Source: Betaproteobacteria bacterium (lineage in GTDB: Bacteria > Pseudomonadota > Gammaproteobacteria > Burkholderiales > Casimicrobiaceae). Taken from it: DNA of 64,000 bases. The notes beneath the pieces are model-generated. The model was not told where the DNA came from. It did not search any database and saw only the letters and a program-made list of their open reading frames with translations. Each line of letters begins with the position of its first letter. The stretch's first letter is position 1. The translations under genes were made by a program, and so were the position numbers. This document shows positions 32,194 through 44,577 of this stretch, piece by piece. The stretch is taken from positions 1-64,000 of the forward strand of contig JADKEV010000027.1 of the NCBI GenBank assembly GCA_016717855.1. Direction: 5' to 3'.

Positions 32194-32952
32194 TCACCGC
32201 GCGACAATGACCTCGATCCCGCGGGCGGCGAGGCGGCGGCGGATGGGGGCGGCGGGGGCGGCGTCGGTGACGAGGCGCCGCGGCTTGTCGGGATTGGCGA
32301 CGGTCACCGGCTTGACCTGGCCGATCTTGGTGCGGTCGGCGAGCAGCACGGGAATTGCCGCGGCGGCCAGCATCCGGCTGCGCAATTCGGCGCCGGCCCG
32401 CTCGTAATCGGTCAAGGTGCCGTCGCCGCCGATGCCGCTGACGCCGACGAAGGCGAAATCGACGTGATACTGCGCGACCTGCGTCACCGTCTCCCAGCCG
32501 GCGGTCGCGTCCTCGTGCTCGAGCAGCTGGCCGCCCAGCAGGTTGACCACGTTGCCGTTGCGCCGCGACAACAGGCGCGCGACGTTCAGGTCGTTGGTGT
32601 AGACGGTCAGGCGCCGGTGCTGCAGCAGCGCGCGCGCCAGCGCCTGGGTCGTGCTGCCGCAATCGATGATCAGCGAAGCGCCGTCGGGAACCATTCTGGC
32701 CGCGGCGGCCGCGATGCGGCGCTTGCCCGCCGCGTTGACCTCCATCCGCGCCGTCAGGCTGGGCTCGACGGCCTGGCTGGCCAGCGCGCCGCCGTGCGTC
32801 TTGGTCAGCAGTTGCCGGCCCGACAACGCATTCAGGTCGCGCCGGACCGTCTCGCGCGAAACGCCCAGCGCCTGCGCCAGCGCCGCGATACCTGCCGCGC
32901 CATCGCGGGCCAGCCGGTCCAGGATCAACTGCTGGCGCTTCTCGATCAGCAT
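32194..32952 (-). CDS. DeoR/GlpR-family transcriptional regulator
   Basis: 252 residues. N-terminal winged HTH LIEKRQQLILDRLARDG and LGVSRETVRRDLNAL is the DeoR signature. The C-terminal sugar-phosphate-sensing domain has IDCGSTTQALARAL, TVYTNDLNVARLL, VNLLGGQLLEHEDATAG, DFAFVGVSGIG and VLLADRTKIG. It fits GlpR/DeoR repressors that respond to a phosphorylated sugar or glycerol-3-phosphate. It sits between the Bug protein gene (22 bases) and the demethylation operon, near a glycerol-kinase-like gene, Ugp components and glpAB. Glycerol-3-phosphate as effector is inferred. Confidence 0.88.
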   Translation of the reverse strand: MLIEKRQQLILDRLARDGAAGIAALAQALGVSRETVRRDLNALSGRQLLTKTHGGALASQAVEPSLTARMEVNAAGKRRIAAAAARMVPDGASLIIDCGSTTQALARALLQHRRLTVYTNDLNVARLLSRRNGNVVNLLGGQLLEHEDATAGWETVTQVAQYHVDFAFVGVSGIGGDGTLTDYERAGAELRSRMLAAAAIPVLLADRTKIGQVKPVTVANPDKPRRLVTDAAPAAPIRRRLAARGIEVIVAR

Positions 32953-32974
32953 GGCGGACGCGCGCGGTGCCGCG

Positions 32975-33937
32975 TCATTCCTTGCGCGCCAGCCCCAGCC
33001 GGTCGAGCGTCGCGCGCTCGGATTCGTAGGTGTCCATCGCCCACTTGGTGTAATCGGCGCTGTTCTTGTACCAGAGCACCTGGTCGAGCTTGTCCAGCGT
33101 CTTCTGGTGCTCCGGATCGTCGAGCGCCTTCTTGAACGCGTCATGCAGGATCTGCACGACCTTCGGATCCATGCCCTTGGGGCCTGCGAGCCCGTACGGC
33201 GAAGGGTAGACGATGTCCAGGCCCTGCTCCTTCGCCGTCGGCGCCGTGGGCCAGCGCTTGGTGCGCTGCTCGGTGAACGTCGCGAGCAGCCGCGCCTTGC
33301 CGGCGTCGACGTGCGTGCCCCAGCCCGAGGCGTCCGACATGGCGTCGATGTGGCCGCCCAGGAACGCGTTCATCCCCTCGGCATTGCCCTTGAACGGGAT
33401 ATGCTGGAACTGCGCGCCGGTCTTGAGCTGCAGGTCCTCCATCAGCAGGTGCGGCGACGTGCCGCTGCCGGTGGAGCCGAAGCTGATCGCGCCCGGCTTG
33501 GCCTTGCCGGCGGCGACGAACTCCGGCAGCGTCTTCCACGGGGTGTCGGGCCGCACCACCAGGCCGAACGTGTAGCCGGACAGGCCGATGATGTAGGTGA
33601 AGTCCTTGCGCGGATCGAACTGCGTCTTCTGCATGTGCGGAAAACGCAGCACGCCCAGCGGGATCTGCGTGATCGTGTAGCCGTCGGGCTTGGCGGTGGT
33701 CGCCAGCGCCACCGCGCCGAGCGTGCCGCCGGCGCCGGGCTTGTTCTCGACGACGACGGGCTGGCCCAGATGCTTGCTGGCCAGCTGCGCGACCATCCGC
33801 AAATGCTGGTCGGTGGAGCCGCCGGCCGGCCAGGGCACGATCAGCGTGACCGCCTTGGTCGGGAAATCCTGCGCTGCGGCCGGCGCGCAAATGGCGCCGG
33901 TCAGTGCTGCCGCTGCCAACAATCGGAACAGTTTCAT
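32975..33937 (-). CDS. Bug/TctC-family periplasmic solute-binding protein
   Basis: 320 residues. The signal peptide MKLFRLLAAAALTGAICAPAAAQDFP is followed by the Bug fold: VTLIVPWPAGGSTDQHLR, QPVVVENKPGAGGTLGA, AISFGSTGSGTSPHLLMED, IPFKGNAEGMNAFLGGHIDAMSD. These capture small carboxylates or amides, sometimes for TctAB transporters, but no tctA or tctB is present, as is usual for the expanded Bug set of Burkholderiales. The start is supported by GGAGG nine bases upstream. It lies between ugpC and the DeoR gene. A binding or sensing role for the local pathway is possible. Confidence 0.9.
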   Translation of the reverse strand: MKLFRLLAAAALTGAICAPAAAQDFPTKAVTLIVPWPAGGSTDQHLRMVAQLASKHLGQPVVVENKPGAGGTLGAVALATTAKPDGYTITQIPLGVLRFPHMQKTQFDPRKDFTYIIGLSGYTFGLVVRPDTPWKTLPEFVAAGKAKPGAISFGSTGSGTSPHLLMEDLQLKTGAQFQHIPFKGNAEGMNAFLGGHIDAMSDASGWGTHVDAGKARLLATFTEQRTKRWPTAPTAKEQGLDIVYPSPYGLAGPKGMDPKVVQILHDAFKKALDDPEHQKTLDKLDQVLWYKNSADYTKWAMDTYESERATLDRLGLARKE

Positions 33938-34094
33938 TGCCTTGCCTCCAAGGTGTGCGGATTTGCGATCGACGCTACGTGTTCTCCGGTCCGGGGACCG
34001 CGAATGCGCGATCATTCCATTTAAGGGACCGGCTGTCGAGCGGTTCGCGCGCCGTTCGGAACCGGCATGCGACCGGGGTTGCCGCCGCGGGTGG

Positions 34095-35180
<1,086 letters not shown>

Positions 35181-36029
35181 TCATTTCTCCTGCTCGACAA
35201 GGCCCTTGACGAACCATTTCTGCATCACGATCACGACCAGCGCCGGCGGCAGCATCGCGAGCATCGCCGCCGCCATGACCAGGTTCCAGTCCACCGAAGC
35301 GTCGCCGCCGGGGATCATCCGCTTGATGCCGATCACCGCCGTGTACATCGACTCGTCGGTCGTGATGAGCAGCGGCCAGAGGTACTGGTTCCAGCCGTAG
35401 ATGAACAGGATCACGAACAGCGCGGCCATGTTCGTGCGCGAGAGCGGAACCACGACGTCCCAGAAGAAGCGCAGCGCGCTGGCGCCGTCCATCCGCGCGG
35501 CTTCCATCATCTCGTCCGGGATGGTCAGGAAGAACTGGCGGAACAGGAAGGTCGCGGTGGCCGAGGCGATCAGCGGCAGCGTGAGCCCGGCGTAGGTGTT
35601 GATCATGTGCAGGTCGGACATCACCTTGTAGGTCGGGAAGATCCGGACCTCCACCGGCAGCATCAGCGTGATGAAGATCATCCAGAAGAACAGCATGCGC
35701 AGCGGGAAGCGGAAGTACACGATGGCGAACGCCGAAAGCAGCGAGATGATGATCTTGCCCAGGGCGACCGACAGCGCCATCACCAGGCTGTTGAACATCA
35801 TCCGCGCGACCGGGGCCGTGCTCGCGCCGGCCACGCCCTCGACGAGGACCGTGCGGTAGTTCTCGAGCAGCTCGGTGCCGGGCCACAGCGGGAGCGGAAC
35901 CTCGATCATCCGCGCCGCCGTATGCGTCGAGGCCACGAACGCGATCCACACGGGGAACGCGACCGTCAGCACGGCGAGCAGCACCATCGCGTGGCAGAAG
36001 AATTTCAGGCCGGGCCGGTTCTCGATCAT
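35181..36029 (-). CDS. ugpE: UgpE-like ABC importer permease
   Basis: 282 residues, six membrane helices. The N-terminal FFCHAMVLLAVLTVAFPVWIAFVAST and the coupling EAA loop DEMMEAARMDGASALRFFWD followed by VVVPLSRTNMAALFVILFIYGWNQYLWPLL match UgpE-type CUT1 permeases. The ATG at 36029 shares a base with the ugpA stop. It would form the channel with UgpA for glycerol-3-phosphate or glycerophosphodiesters (family knowledge plus context). Confidence 0.85.
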   Translation of the reverse strand: MIENRPGLKFFCHAMVLLAVLTVAFPVWIAFVASTHTAARMIEVPLPLWPGTELLENYRTVLVEGVAGASTAPVARMMFNSLVMALSVALGKIIISLLSAFAIVYFRFPLRMLFFWMIFITLMLPVEVRIFPTYKVMSDLHMINTYAGLTLPLIASATATFLFRQFFLTIPDEMMEAARMDGASALRFFWDVVVPLSRTNMAALFVILFIYGWNQYLWPLLITTDESMYTAVIGIKRMIPGGDASVDWNLVMAAAMLAMLPPALVVIVMQKWFVKGLVEQEK

Positions 36030-36919
36030 CAGTACTTGACCTTGCGTTCGATGTAACGGAACTGCACCACCGTGAGCCCCATCACGATCACCATCAGCAC
36101 CACCGACTGCGCGGCCGAGCCGCCCAGGTCGCCGCCCATGAAGCCGTCCTTGAACACCTTGTAGACCAGCACCTGCGTGGCCTGCCCCGGCCCGCCCTGG
36201 GTCGTGGCGTCGATGACGCCGAAGGTGTCGAAGAACGCGTACACGATGTTCACGACCAGCAGGAAGAACGTGGTTGGCGAGATCAGCGGCAGCACCACGG
36301 TCATGAAGCGCCGGAACGGCCCGGCGCCGTCGATCGCCGCCGCCTCGATCAGAGATTTCGGAATCGCCTGCATCCCCGCCAGGAAGAACAGGAAGTTGTA
36401 CGAGATCTGCTTCCACCCCGCGGCGATGATGATCAGGGTGAGCGCCTGGTTGCCGTTGAGCATGTGGTTCCACGTGACGCCGAACCAGGTGTGCAGCGCG
36501 TAGGTGAGGATGCCCAGCGTCGGGTTGAAGATGAACGACCACAGCACCGCGGCCACCACCGGCGCCACCGCATAGGGCCAGATCAGCAGCGTCTGGTACA
36601 CCTGCACCCCGCGGATCAGGTAGTCGCAGCAGGCGGCCAGGACGAGCGCGACACCCAGCGCCGCGACCGTCATCGTCACGCTGAAGATCGCCGTCACCTT
36701 GAAGGAATTGATGTAATAGGGGTCGGCGAACAACTCGCGGAAGTTGAGCAGGCCGACGAACTCGACGTTCAGTCCGAATGCGTCCTGGATCAGCAGCGAC
36801 TGCCAGATCGCCTGCGAGGCGGGCCACATGAAGAACACCAGCGTGATCGCCAGCTGCGGCGCCACCAGCGCATACGGCAGCCAGCCGACCGGGAAGTACG
36901 CGCGTTTTTCGGCAGCCAT
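36029..36919 (-). CDS. ugpA: UgpA-like ABC importer permease
   Basis: 296 residues, six membrane helices beginning LPYALVAPQLAITLVFFMWPASQAIWQS, which is strongly Ugp-like. The EAA loop reads IPKSLIEAAAIDGAGPFRRF and the C-terminal part FDTFGVIDATTQGGPGQATQVLVY carries the TQGGP motif of CUT1 permeases. It starts at 36919 (MAAEKRA) with GGAG upstream. No ugpB-like binding protein precedes it; the 208 bases between it and the kinase gene contain nothing I recognise. Confidence 0.85.
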   Translation of the reverse strand: MAAEKRAYFPVGWLPYALVAPQLAITLVFFMWPASQAIWQSLLIQDAFGLNVEFVGLLNFRELFADPYYINSFKVTAIFSVTMTVAALGVALVLAACCDYLIRGVQVYQTLLIWPYAVAPVVAAVLWSFIFNPTLGILTYALHTWFGVTWNHMLNGNQALTLIIIAAGWKQISYNFLFFLAGMQAIPKSLIEAAAIDGAGPFRRFMTVVLPLISPTTFFLLVVNIVYAFFDTFGVIDATTQGGPGQATQVLVYKVFKDGFMGGDLGGSAAQSVVLMVIVMGLTVVQFRYIERKVKY

Positions 36920-37127
36920 CAATGCGCTCCGAACCGGTTGTTGGCGGAACCCGCGACGCCTGGGCGCGGCGCGCGCCGGTCGCCGGCCAGCGCGCGACGG
37001 CATGGATCGCCAGCGGCCTGCGGGTACACTTGTTTTCGGTTCTTCATCGCGATGCGGCGGACCATCACCCTTTGCGCACACTATGATCCGCTGCGCCCGC
37101 GCCGCATTGACGCGGCTCAAGATCGCG

Positions 37128-38579
37128 TCAGATGCCGGTGGCCTCGCGCATCAGCGCGCGCCAGCGCCGGTAGCGATCCTGCACCGCCGCATCGACCTGC
37201 ACCCCGAAGATCTCCTCATGGCTGGCGGTGTTCCATCCCGCGGGGCGTCCCGCCGCCAGGTACGCGATGCCGCGCGCGCTGGCTTCCGGATCGTCCCGGC
37301 GATGCACGGGCAAGCCACTCACCGCGGCGAGGCGCCGGCACAACCCATCCTGTTGCGAGATGCCGCCGCTGACGCGGATGCGCCGCGCGGCCGGCAGGTA
37401 CCTGTCCATCTGCTCGATGTTCGCCTGCAGCAGGAACGCGATGCTCTCGACCACCGCCACGGCCTTCTGCCACGCTTCGCCCTCCCCCGCGAAGCGCGAG
37501 GGAAACTCCGCCTGCCAGAACGGGCCGCCCAGGCCCGCGATGCCGTTGAGGAACAGCGGCGGCTCGCCCGGCCGGGTGAGCCACTCCGCCAGCCGCTGCG
37601 TCAGGTCCGGAATCCCGAGTTCGCCGGCCGCCCACGCCAGCGCCGTGCCGGCGCCGTTGACGTTGCCCTCGACCATGTACATGCGCACCACGCCGTCGTC
37701 GAGGATGATGCCGGTGAGCAGCCGCGGCACGTGGCCGGGGAAGCCGGTCAGCGCGCGCTGGACGAAGGCGCTGGTGCCGATGTTGATGTAGGCGGAGTCG
37801 CCTTCCGGCCAGCCGAACGCGAACACCGCCGCGGACTGGTCGCCGTTGACCGCCGTCAGCGGAATACCGCCGTCCGCGATGTCCAACGTGCCCCACTTGC
37901 AGCAGGTCGGCACGCTGCGCGGCAGGAAGCCGGCGGGCAGTCCGAACAGCGCGAGCAGCTCCGGGTCCCAGTCGAATGTGTGCAGGTTCCATAGCTGCGT
38001 GCGCGCGGCGCACTGCGGGTCGGCCAGGAAGGGCCGCTCGCGGCACAGCCGGAAGACCAGGAAACTCGCCATCGGCCCCCAGCACAGCGTGCCTGCCGCG
38101 AGCGCCGCCTGCACCGGACCGAGGTGGTCCAGCGCCCAGCGCAGCTTGGTCGCGCCGTAGTGCGGCGACAGGAACAGGCCGGTCTTCCGGTGCACCGCGT
38201 CGCCATGCGGGGCCAGTTCGTCGATCCAGGCGTGGGCGCGCCGGTCCTGCCAGCTGAAAATGGGCGACAGCGGGCGGCCGGAGACGCGGTCCCAGCAGAT
38301 GACGCTGGAGCGCTGACTGGACAGGCCGGCCGCCACCACATCCTGCCGCCGCGCGCCGAGTCCCGCCAGCGCCTGCGCGGCCGCGGCGTGCACCGACGCG
38401 ACGATCTCCTCGCCGTCCTGTTCCACCCAGTCGGGCTGCGGGGTGGTGATGGCGACCGGCGCCGTGCCGCTGGCCAGCACGCGGCCCGCGCCATCGAACA
38501 CCAGCGCCCGACTGGCATGCGTGCCCTGGTCGATCGCCAGGACCAGCGGATCCGTCACGGCGGCTTGCGGGCCAGTCAT
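37128..38579 (-). CDS. FGGY-family carbohydrate kinase, glycerol-kinase-like
   Basis: 483 residues. The ASKHA phosphate-1 loop is VLAIDQGTHASRALVFDGAG (glycerol kinase has DQGTTSSR). AAGLSSQRSSVICWDRVSG, PIFSWQDRRAHAWID and PLTAVNGDQSAAVFAFGW follow, with GTSAFVQRALTG and IRVSGGISQQDGLCRRLAAV in the C-terminal half. The family phosphorylates glycerol or a sugar at a terminal hydroxyl using ATP. Glycerol is favoured by the neighbouring Ugp and Glp genes, but divergence from classical GlpK leaves other polyols possible. GGAGAAGG precedes the ATG at 38579. Confidence 0.82.
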   Translation of the reverse strand: MTGPQAAVTDPLVLAIDQGTHASRALVFDGAGRVLASGTAPVAITTPQPDWVEQDGEEIVASVHAAAAQALAGLGARRQDVVAAGLSSQRSSVICWDRVSGRPLSPIFSWQDRRAHAWIDELAPHGDAVHRKTGLFLSPHYGATKLRWALDHLGPVQAALAAGTLCWGPMASFLVFRLCRERPFLADPQCAARTQLWNLHTFDWDPELLALFGLPAGFLPRSVPTCCKWGTLDIADGGIPLTAVNGDQSAAVFAFGWPEGDSAYINIGTSAFVQRALTGFPGHVPRLLTGIILDDGVVRMYMVEGNVNGAGTALAWAAGELGIPDLTQRLAEWLTRPGEPPLFLNGIAGLGGPFWQAEFPSRFAGEGEAWQKAVAVVESIAFLLQANIEQMDRYLPAARRIRVSGGISQQDGLCRRLAAVSGLPVHRRDDPEASARGIAYLAAGRPAGWNTASHEEIFGVQVDAAVQDRYRRWRALMREATGI

Positions 38580-38610
38580 GAGCACCTTCTCCGGCGCCAG
38601 CCGTGAGCCG

Positions 38611-38865
38611 TCAGGCCCGCGTGCCGAGCTTCGCCCGCAGATACGCGACGAAGTCGTCCAGCGTGACCAGCCGGCCGTAATCCGCTTCCGGTATGTCGAC
38701 CTGCAGTTGCTCGTGGACGCCCAGCAGCACGTTGAGCCAGTCCATCGAGTCGAGATCGACCTGGCGGCGCAAGGGCTGGTCGGCGCGCAGCGCGTCCGCT
38801 TCGACTTCCGGCGCGATCGACTGGATGATGGCAATCACCCGGGATTTGATATCGGTATCGTTCAC
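38611..38865 (-). CDS. Acyl carrier protein linked to a 2-oxoacid dehydrogenase
   Basis: 84 residues beginning at a GTG that overlaps the E2 stop (GTGA). It is an ACP by length and fold: a helix-rich protein with the phosphopantetheine attachment Ser40 in QVDLDSMDWLNVLLG (usual DSL replaced by DSM) and an acidic helix II-III. It is distinct from fatty-acid-synthesis AcpP, which usually sits next to fabF and fabG. The gene is translationally coupled to E2 and sits before the kinase gene. It could accept the acyl group formed by the dehydrogenase complex or activated by the nearby ligase (inference). Confidence 0.85.
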   Translation of the reverse strand: MNDTDIKSRVIAIIQSIAPEVEADALRADQPLRRQVDLDSMDWLNVLLGVHEQLQVDIPEADYGRLVTLDDFVAYLRAKLGTRA

Positions 38866-40192
38866 AGGTCCTCCGGTTGTTGCAGGCGTTCGCGCAATTC
38901 GGTCAGGAAGCGGGCGCCGCTGTGCCCGTCGCTGGCGCGATGGTCGGCGGCGAGGCTGGCGGTGACCAGCGGCGACGCGCATGGCTGGCCGTCCTCGATC
39001 CATGGGCGGACAACCATCCGGCCGAAGCCCACCAGCGCCACCTGCGGCGGGTAGATGACGCCGTACACCGCTTCGGAGCCCTGCTCGCCCAGATTGGTCA
39101 CCGTGATGGTCGGGTCGGACATCTCCGAGCTGCGCAGCGAGCCGGCGCGCGCGCGCCGGACCAGGTCGGTGAGTTCGCGCATCAGCTGGTCGAGGTCCTT
39201 GTTCGCGACGTCGAGCAGCGCCGGCGCGATCAGCCCGCCCTGCCGCAGCGCGATCGCCACGCCGATGTGGACGCCCTTGCCCGGCTGGAATCCGCCGTCG
39301 CGCCAGAAGCCGTTGAGTTGCGGCACCTGACCCAGCGCGTGCGCGACGGCCTTCAGCTGCAGCACGCCCATCAGCAGGCGGGCGGTGACCGGCCGCTCCT
39401 CGTTCGCGCGCGCCAGCCATGCGGCCGCGCGCGCCATCGGGATGGTTTCGGACAGGTAGTAGTGCGGGATCTCGCGTTTGGAGCGGCTCATTGCCGCGCC
39501 GATCGCCTTGCGCATCTCCAGCGCGCGGTCGGCGGGCGCCATCGCGGGTGCCGGCGCCGCCGTGGGCGCAGCCGGCGTGGACGCGGACACCACGGCCGGT
39601 GCGGGCGTCGAAGGGGGGGGGGGGGTGGGGGATCCGCGACCGGCGCCGCGGTCCGCACAGCGGCGGCGAGCACCACGTCAGCGAGCGTCACGGCGCCGTG
39701 CGGTCCGGTGCCCGCGACGCCGTCGATATCGAGGCCCAGTTCCTGCGCGCGCGCCCGCGCCGCCGGCGAGACCGGCCGGCGTTGGCCCGGTGGTGGCGCG
39801 GCGATTGGCGCTCCGGTTGGCGTGACGGTTGGCGCGACTGGTGGCGCGACGGCTGGGCCGATCGCCGGCGCCATGCCGGCAGCGACAGCCGGGGCCGGAG
39901 CCTGCCCGCCCGGCAGCGGCATCGCGGCACGCCGCGGCGCGGTTGCCGCGGACTCGCCGGGCTCGAGCAGCGTCGCCAGCACCGTGCCCACCGGCACCGT
40001 GGCGCCGATGGGCACGAGCTGCTCGAACATCGTCCCGTCCTGCCAGATCTCCACGTCGACCGCCGCCTTGGCCGTGTCGACGACGGCGACGGCCTGGCCG
40101 CGCTTGACCAGATCGCCCGGCTTCACCATCCATTCGAGGAGCTTGCCCTCGTCCATGTCGGCCCCCAGCGAGGGCAGCTTGAATTCGATCAT
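38862..40192 (-). pseudogene. 2-oxoacid dehydrogenase E2 (lipoyl acyltransferase), frame broken at a C-tract
   Basis: The lipoyl domain is at the N-terminus (MIEFKLPSLGADMDEGKLLE, lipoylated K42 in VDTAKAAVDVE). An Ala/Pro linker follows, then a peripheral-subunit-binding domain (SPAARARAQELGLDIDGVAG) and another linker. The catalytic domain (AIGAAMSRSKREIPHYYLSE ... DHRASDGHSGARFL with the HxxxDG active site) lies in the next frame. The frames join across a coding-strand run of 13 C at 39613-39625; 14 or 11 C would restore the protein. The break therefore may be a homopolymer miscall, or a length-variable tract. It starts four bases after E1beta. No E3 gene is nearby. Confidence 0.82.
39613..39631. 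repeat. Long G-tract (13 G, T, 5 G) in the E2 linker
   Basis: A mononucleotide run of 13 G interrupted by one T before five more G, falling in the Pro-rich linker of the E2 gene. It is exactly where the reading frame of E2 breaks. Runs this long slip during replication and are also error-prone in sequencing. Confidence 0.9.
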
Positions 40193-40196
40193 CGTC

Positions 40197-41171
40197 TCAC
40201 CTGCCCAGCACGGCGTTGACCGCCGCCACGATGCCGGCCGGCTGCGGCAACGCGGCGTCTTCCAGATGCCTGGCGTACGGGATCGGCACCTCGGCGCTGC
40301 ACACGCGGGCCAGCGGCGCGTCGAGGTCGTAGAACGCCTGCTCGACGATGCGCGCCATGATCTCCGCGGCGAGGCTGCCGGTGCGCCAGCCCTCGTCGAC
40401 GACCACCGCGCGGCGGCATTTGCGCACGGACGCGAGGATGGTCGCTGTGTCGAGGGGCCGCAATACGCGCAGGTCGAGCACTTCCGCGTCGACGCCGTCG
40501 GCAGCCAGCTGGTCCGCCGCGGCGAGCGCCTTGGGGAGCGAGCCGCCGTAGGTGACTACGCTGACCATGGTCCCGGGCCTGCGCACCGCGGCCGTGCGGA
40601 TGTCGGCCTGGCGTTCGGCCGTCACTTCGCCTTCCGTGTTGTACAACTGCGCGTGCTCGAAAATGATCACCGGATCGGGGTCCGCCAGCGCGGGCGCCAG
40701 CATGTCACGCGCGTCCTGGGCCGTCGCCGGCGCCAGCACCTTGATGCCGGGGATTGACGCGTACCAGTTCTCGAAGCTGTGCGAATGCTGCGCGGCGATC
40801 TGCCGGCCGGCGCCGGTCGCCATCCGGATCACCAGCGGCACCGAGAATTGGCCGCCCGACATGTGACGATAGAGCGCCGCGGTGTTGACGATCTGGTCGA
40901 GCGCGAGCAGGCTGAAGTTCACCGTCATCACCTCGACGATGGGCCGCATCCCGCCCAGTGCCGCGCCGATGCCCGCGCCGACGAAACCAAGCTCGGAGAG
41001 CGGCGTGTCGCGCACGCGCTCCGGCCCGAACTCCTCGAGCAGGCCCTTGGTCACCGCGTACGTGCCGCCGTAGCGGCCGACGTCCTCGCCCATCAGGAAC
41101 ACGCGCGGATCGCCCGCCAGCGCCTCGCGCAGCGCGGTGCGCATCGCCTCGCGGTAGCTCATCGTGGTCAT
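40197..41171 (-). CDS. 2-oxoacid dehydrogenase E1 beta subunit
   Basis: 324 residues. A transketolase pyrimidine domain (MSYREAMRTALREALAGDPR, FLMGEDVGRYGGTYAVTKGL, DTPLSELGFVGAGIGAALGG) and C-terminal transketolase domain (VSVVTYGGSLPKALAAADQL, EVLDLRVLRPLD, VVVDEGWRTGSLAAEI) match PdhB/AcoB-type beta subunits. Together with E1alpha it decarboxylates a 2-oxo acid (or acetoin) using thiamine diphosphate and transfers the acyl group to E2. The ATG overlaps the E1alpha stop by four bases. The substrate (pyruvate, acetoin or branched-chain) is not resolvable from sequence alone. Confidence 0.9.
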   Translation of the reverse strand: MTTMSYREAMRTALREALAGDPRVFLMGEDVGRYGGTYAVTKGLLEEFGPERVRDTPLSELGFVGAGIGAALGGMRPIVEVMTVNFSLLALDQIVNTAALYRHMSGGQFSVPLVIRMATGAGRQIAAQHSHSFENWYASIPGIKVLAPATAQDARDMLAPALADPDPVIIFEHAQLYNTEGEVTAERQADIRTAAVRRPGTMVSVVTYGGSLPKALAAADQLAADGVDAEVLDLRVLRPLDTATILASVRKCRRAVVVDEGWRTGSLAAEIMARIVEQAFYDLDAPLARVCSAEVPIPYARHLEDAALPQPAGIVAAVNAVLGR

Positions 41172-42165
41172 GGCCGGCCCTCCGGAGAATGCACATCGAG
41201 CAGCAGATCCTCGACCGGCTCCCAGCTGCCGGCCTCGGCGAACGCGACCGCGCGCTCAACCTCGGCATTGGCTTCATGGTCGAGGGCCAGGAATGCCTCC
41301 TCCGTCAGCTTGCCCTCGGCCTTCAGCCGCGCCGAAAAGGTGTGCAGCGGGCCGCGCTTTTTCCATTCCTCGACCTCGCTCTTGGCGCGATAGAGCTCGG
41401 CGTCGAACATCGAGTGCGCGCGGAAGCGATACGTCTGGAACTCGACGAAGAACGGCCCGCCGCCGGCGCGCACCGCGCGCGCGGCCTCCTGCGCGGCCTC
41501 GTGCACCGCGACCACGTCCTGGCCGTCGACCTTGAGGGTCTGGACGCCGTACGACGCGGCCTTCACGCAAAGGTCGGTCTGCGATTCCGACCGGTCCAGC
41601 GCCGTGCCCATCGCATACAGGTTGTTCTCGCAGCAGAACAGCACCGGGAGGCGCCACAGCGCCGCCAGGTTGATCGACTCGTGGAACGCCCCCTCGGCCA
41701 TCGCGCCTTCGCCGAAGAAGCACGCGGTGACGCGCGCCTCGTCCTGCATCCTCGCGGCCAGCGCGAGCCCGACGGCGACCGGGAGCCCGCCGCCGACGAT
41801 GGCGTTGCCGCCATACAGCCGCACGCCGGCGTCGAACAGGTGCATCGAGCCGCCGCGGCCGCGCGAGCAGCCCTCGCGCTTGCCGTACATCTCGGCCATG
41901 ATCGAATTCATGGTCACGCCGCGCACCAGCGCGTGGCCGTGCTCGCGGTAGGTGGCGACGATGTTGTCCTCGGGCTTGAGCGCGCGCACGGCGCCCGCGG
42001 CGACCGCTTCCTCGCCGATGTAGAGATGCAGGAAGCCGCGGATCTTGCCTTCGCCATAGGCCTGCGCGCACTTTTCCTCCATCCGGCGGATGCGCAGCAT
42101 GTCGGCCAGGAGCGCCAGCGCGTAGTCTTTCTCGTAGGGGACCGGTCCGGCCGGCGGCGGGGCGA

Positions 42166-42169
<4 letters not shown>
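41168..42169 (-). CDS. 2-oxoacid dehydrogenase E1 alpha subunit
   Basis: 333 residues from a GTG start that overlaps the acyl-CoA synthetase stop (GTGA). Typical PdhA/AcoA motifs: MLRIRRMEEKCAQAYGEGKI, GFLHLYIGEEAVAAGAVRAL, TYREHGHALVRGV, GRGGSMHLFD, and the thiamine-diphosphate motif from FFGEGAMAEGAFHESINLA to CENN, where the usual GDG is GEG. FRAHSMFDAELYR carries the phosphorylation-loop region. The strong overlap with both neighbours shows that ligase, E1alpha, E1beta, E2 and ACP are one translational unit. Confidence 0.9.
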
Positions 42170-43902
<1,733 letters not shown>

Positions 43903-43948
43903 GTCGACTCCTTTCTTGACTGTTCGGCAGCGGGCAGGTTGTTCATGG

Positions 43949-44575
43949 TCAGGCCAGCTTCATCACGACCATCCCGAACACGTTCGACGCCGAGTCGGCG
44001 CGGTCCGACATGTTCGAGATGTGGCGGTACACTTCGCGCCGGTAAAAGAGCGCCGGCAGCGCCTGCACGTCGGTGGCGCCGGCGAAGAGTTCCTTGATCG
44101 CGTTCCGGTACACGCGCTCGACCGCGATTTCGCGCTCGTGCACCTCGCGCGCATGGTCGCCGGCCACGCGCGGGTTGTTCGCCAGCCGGACGATGGCCAG
44201 CTCGAGCTGCTGCGCCTCCTCGCCCACCAGCGCGACCATCTGCCGGATGTGCGGGTCCGCGTCTACGCCGAGGATGTGCATCTCCTCCATCGTGGTCAGG
44301 GCGTAGGTCACCATGTCGTCGTAGCAATGCGAGAGGTGGAAGATGTCCTCCCGGTCCAGCGGCGTGATGAATGTCCGATGCAGTTCGTCGATCAGCACCC
44401 GGCGCAGCTCGCCCGATTCGGCGGCCAGCGCGCGCAGCTTCGTGATCGCGGCTTCATCGACGCGCTCGATCACGCTATCCAGATAGTGGACGCCCTCGGC
44501 CGTCTTCGCCGCCTGCGCGTTGAGCATCGCGACGAACTTGTTGCCGTCCTTGAAGCCGGTTTCGAAAAATCCCAC
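43949..44575 (-). CDS. DUF47 (PhoU-like) phosphate-transport partner of Pit
   Basis: 208 residues from a GTG with GGAGG upstream, three bases after the Pit stop. All-helical, with the DUF47 features FFETGFKDGNKFVAMLNAQA, DELHRTFITPLDREDIFHLS, SNMSDRADSASNVFGMVVMK and acidic metal-binding helices. DUF47 proteins pair with Pit transporters and are thought to regulate them. The operon order Pit-DUF47 is standard. Confidence 0.88.
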   Translation of the reverse strand: MGFFETGFKDGNKFVAMLNAQAAKTAEGVHYLDSVIERVDEAAITKLRALAAESGELRRVLIDELHRTFITPLDREDIFHLSHCYDDMVTYALTTMEEMHILGVDADPHIRQMVALVGEEAQQLELAIVRLANNPRVAGDHAREVHEREIAVERVYRNAIKELFAGATDVQALPALFYRREVYRHISNMSDRADSASNVFGMVVMKLA

Positions 44576-44577
44576 GC

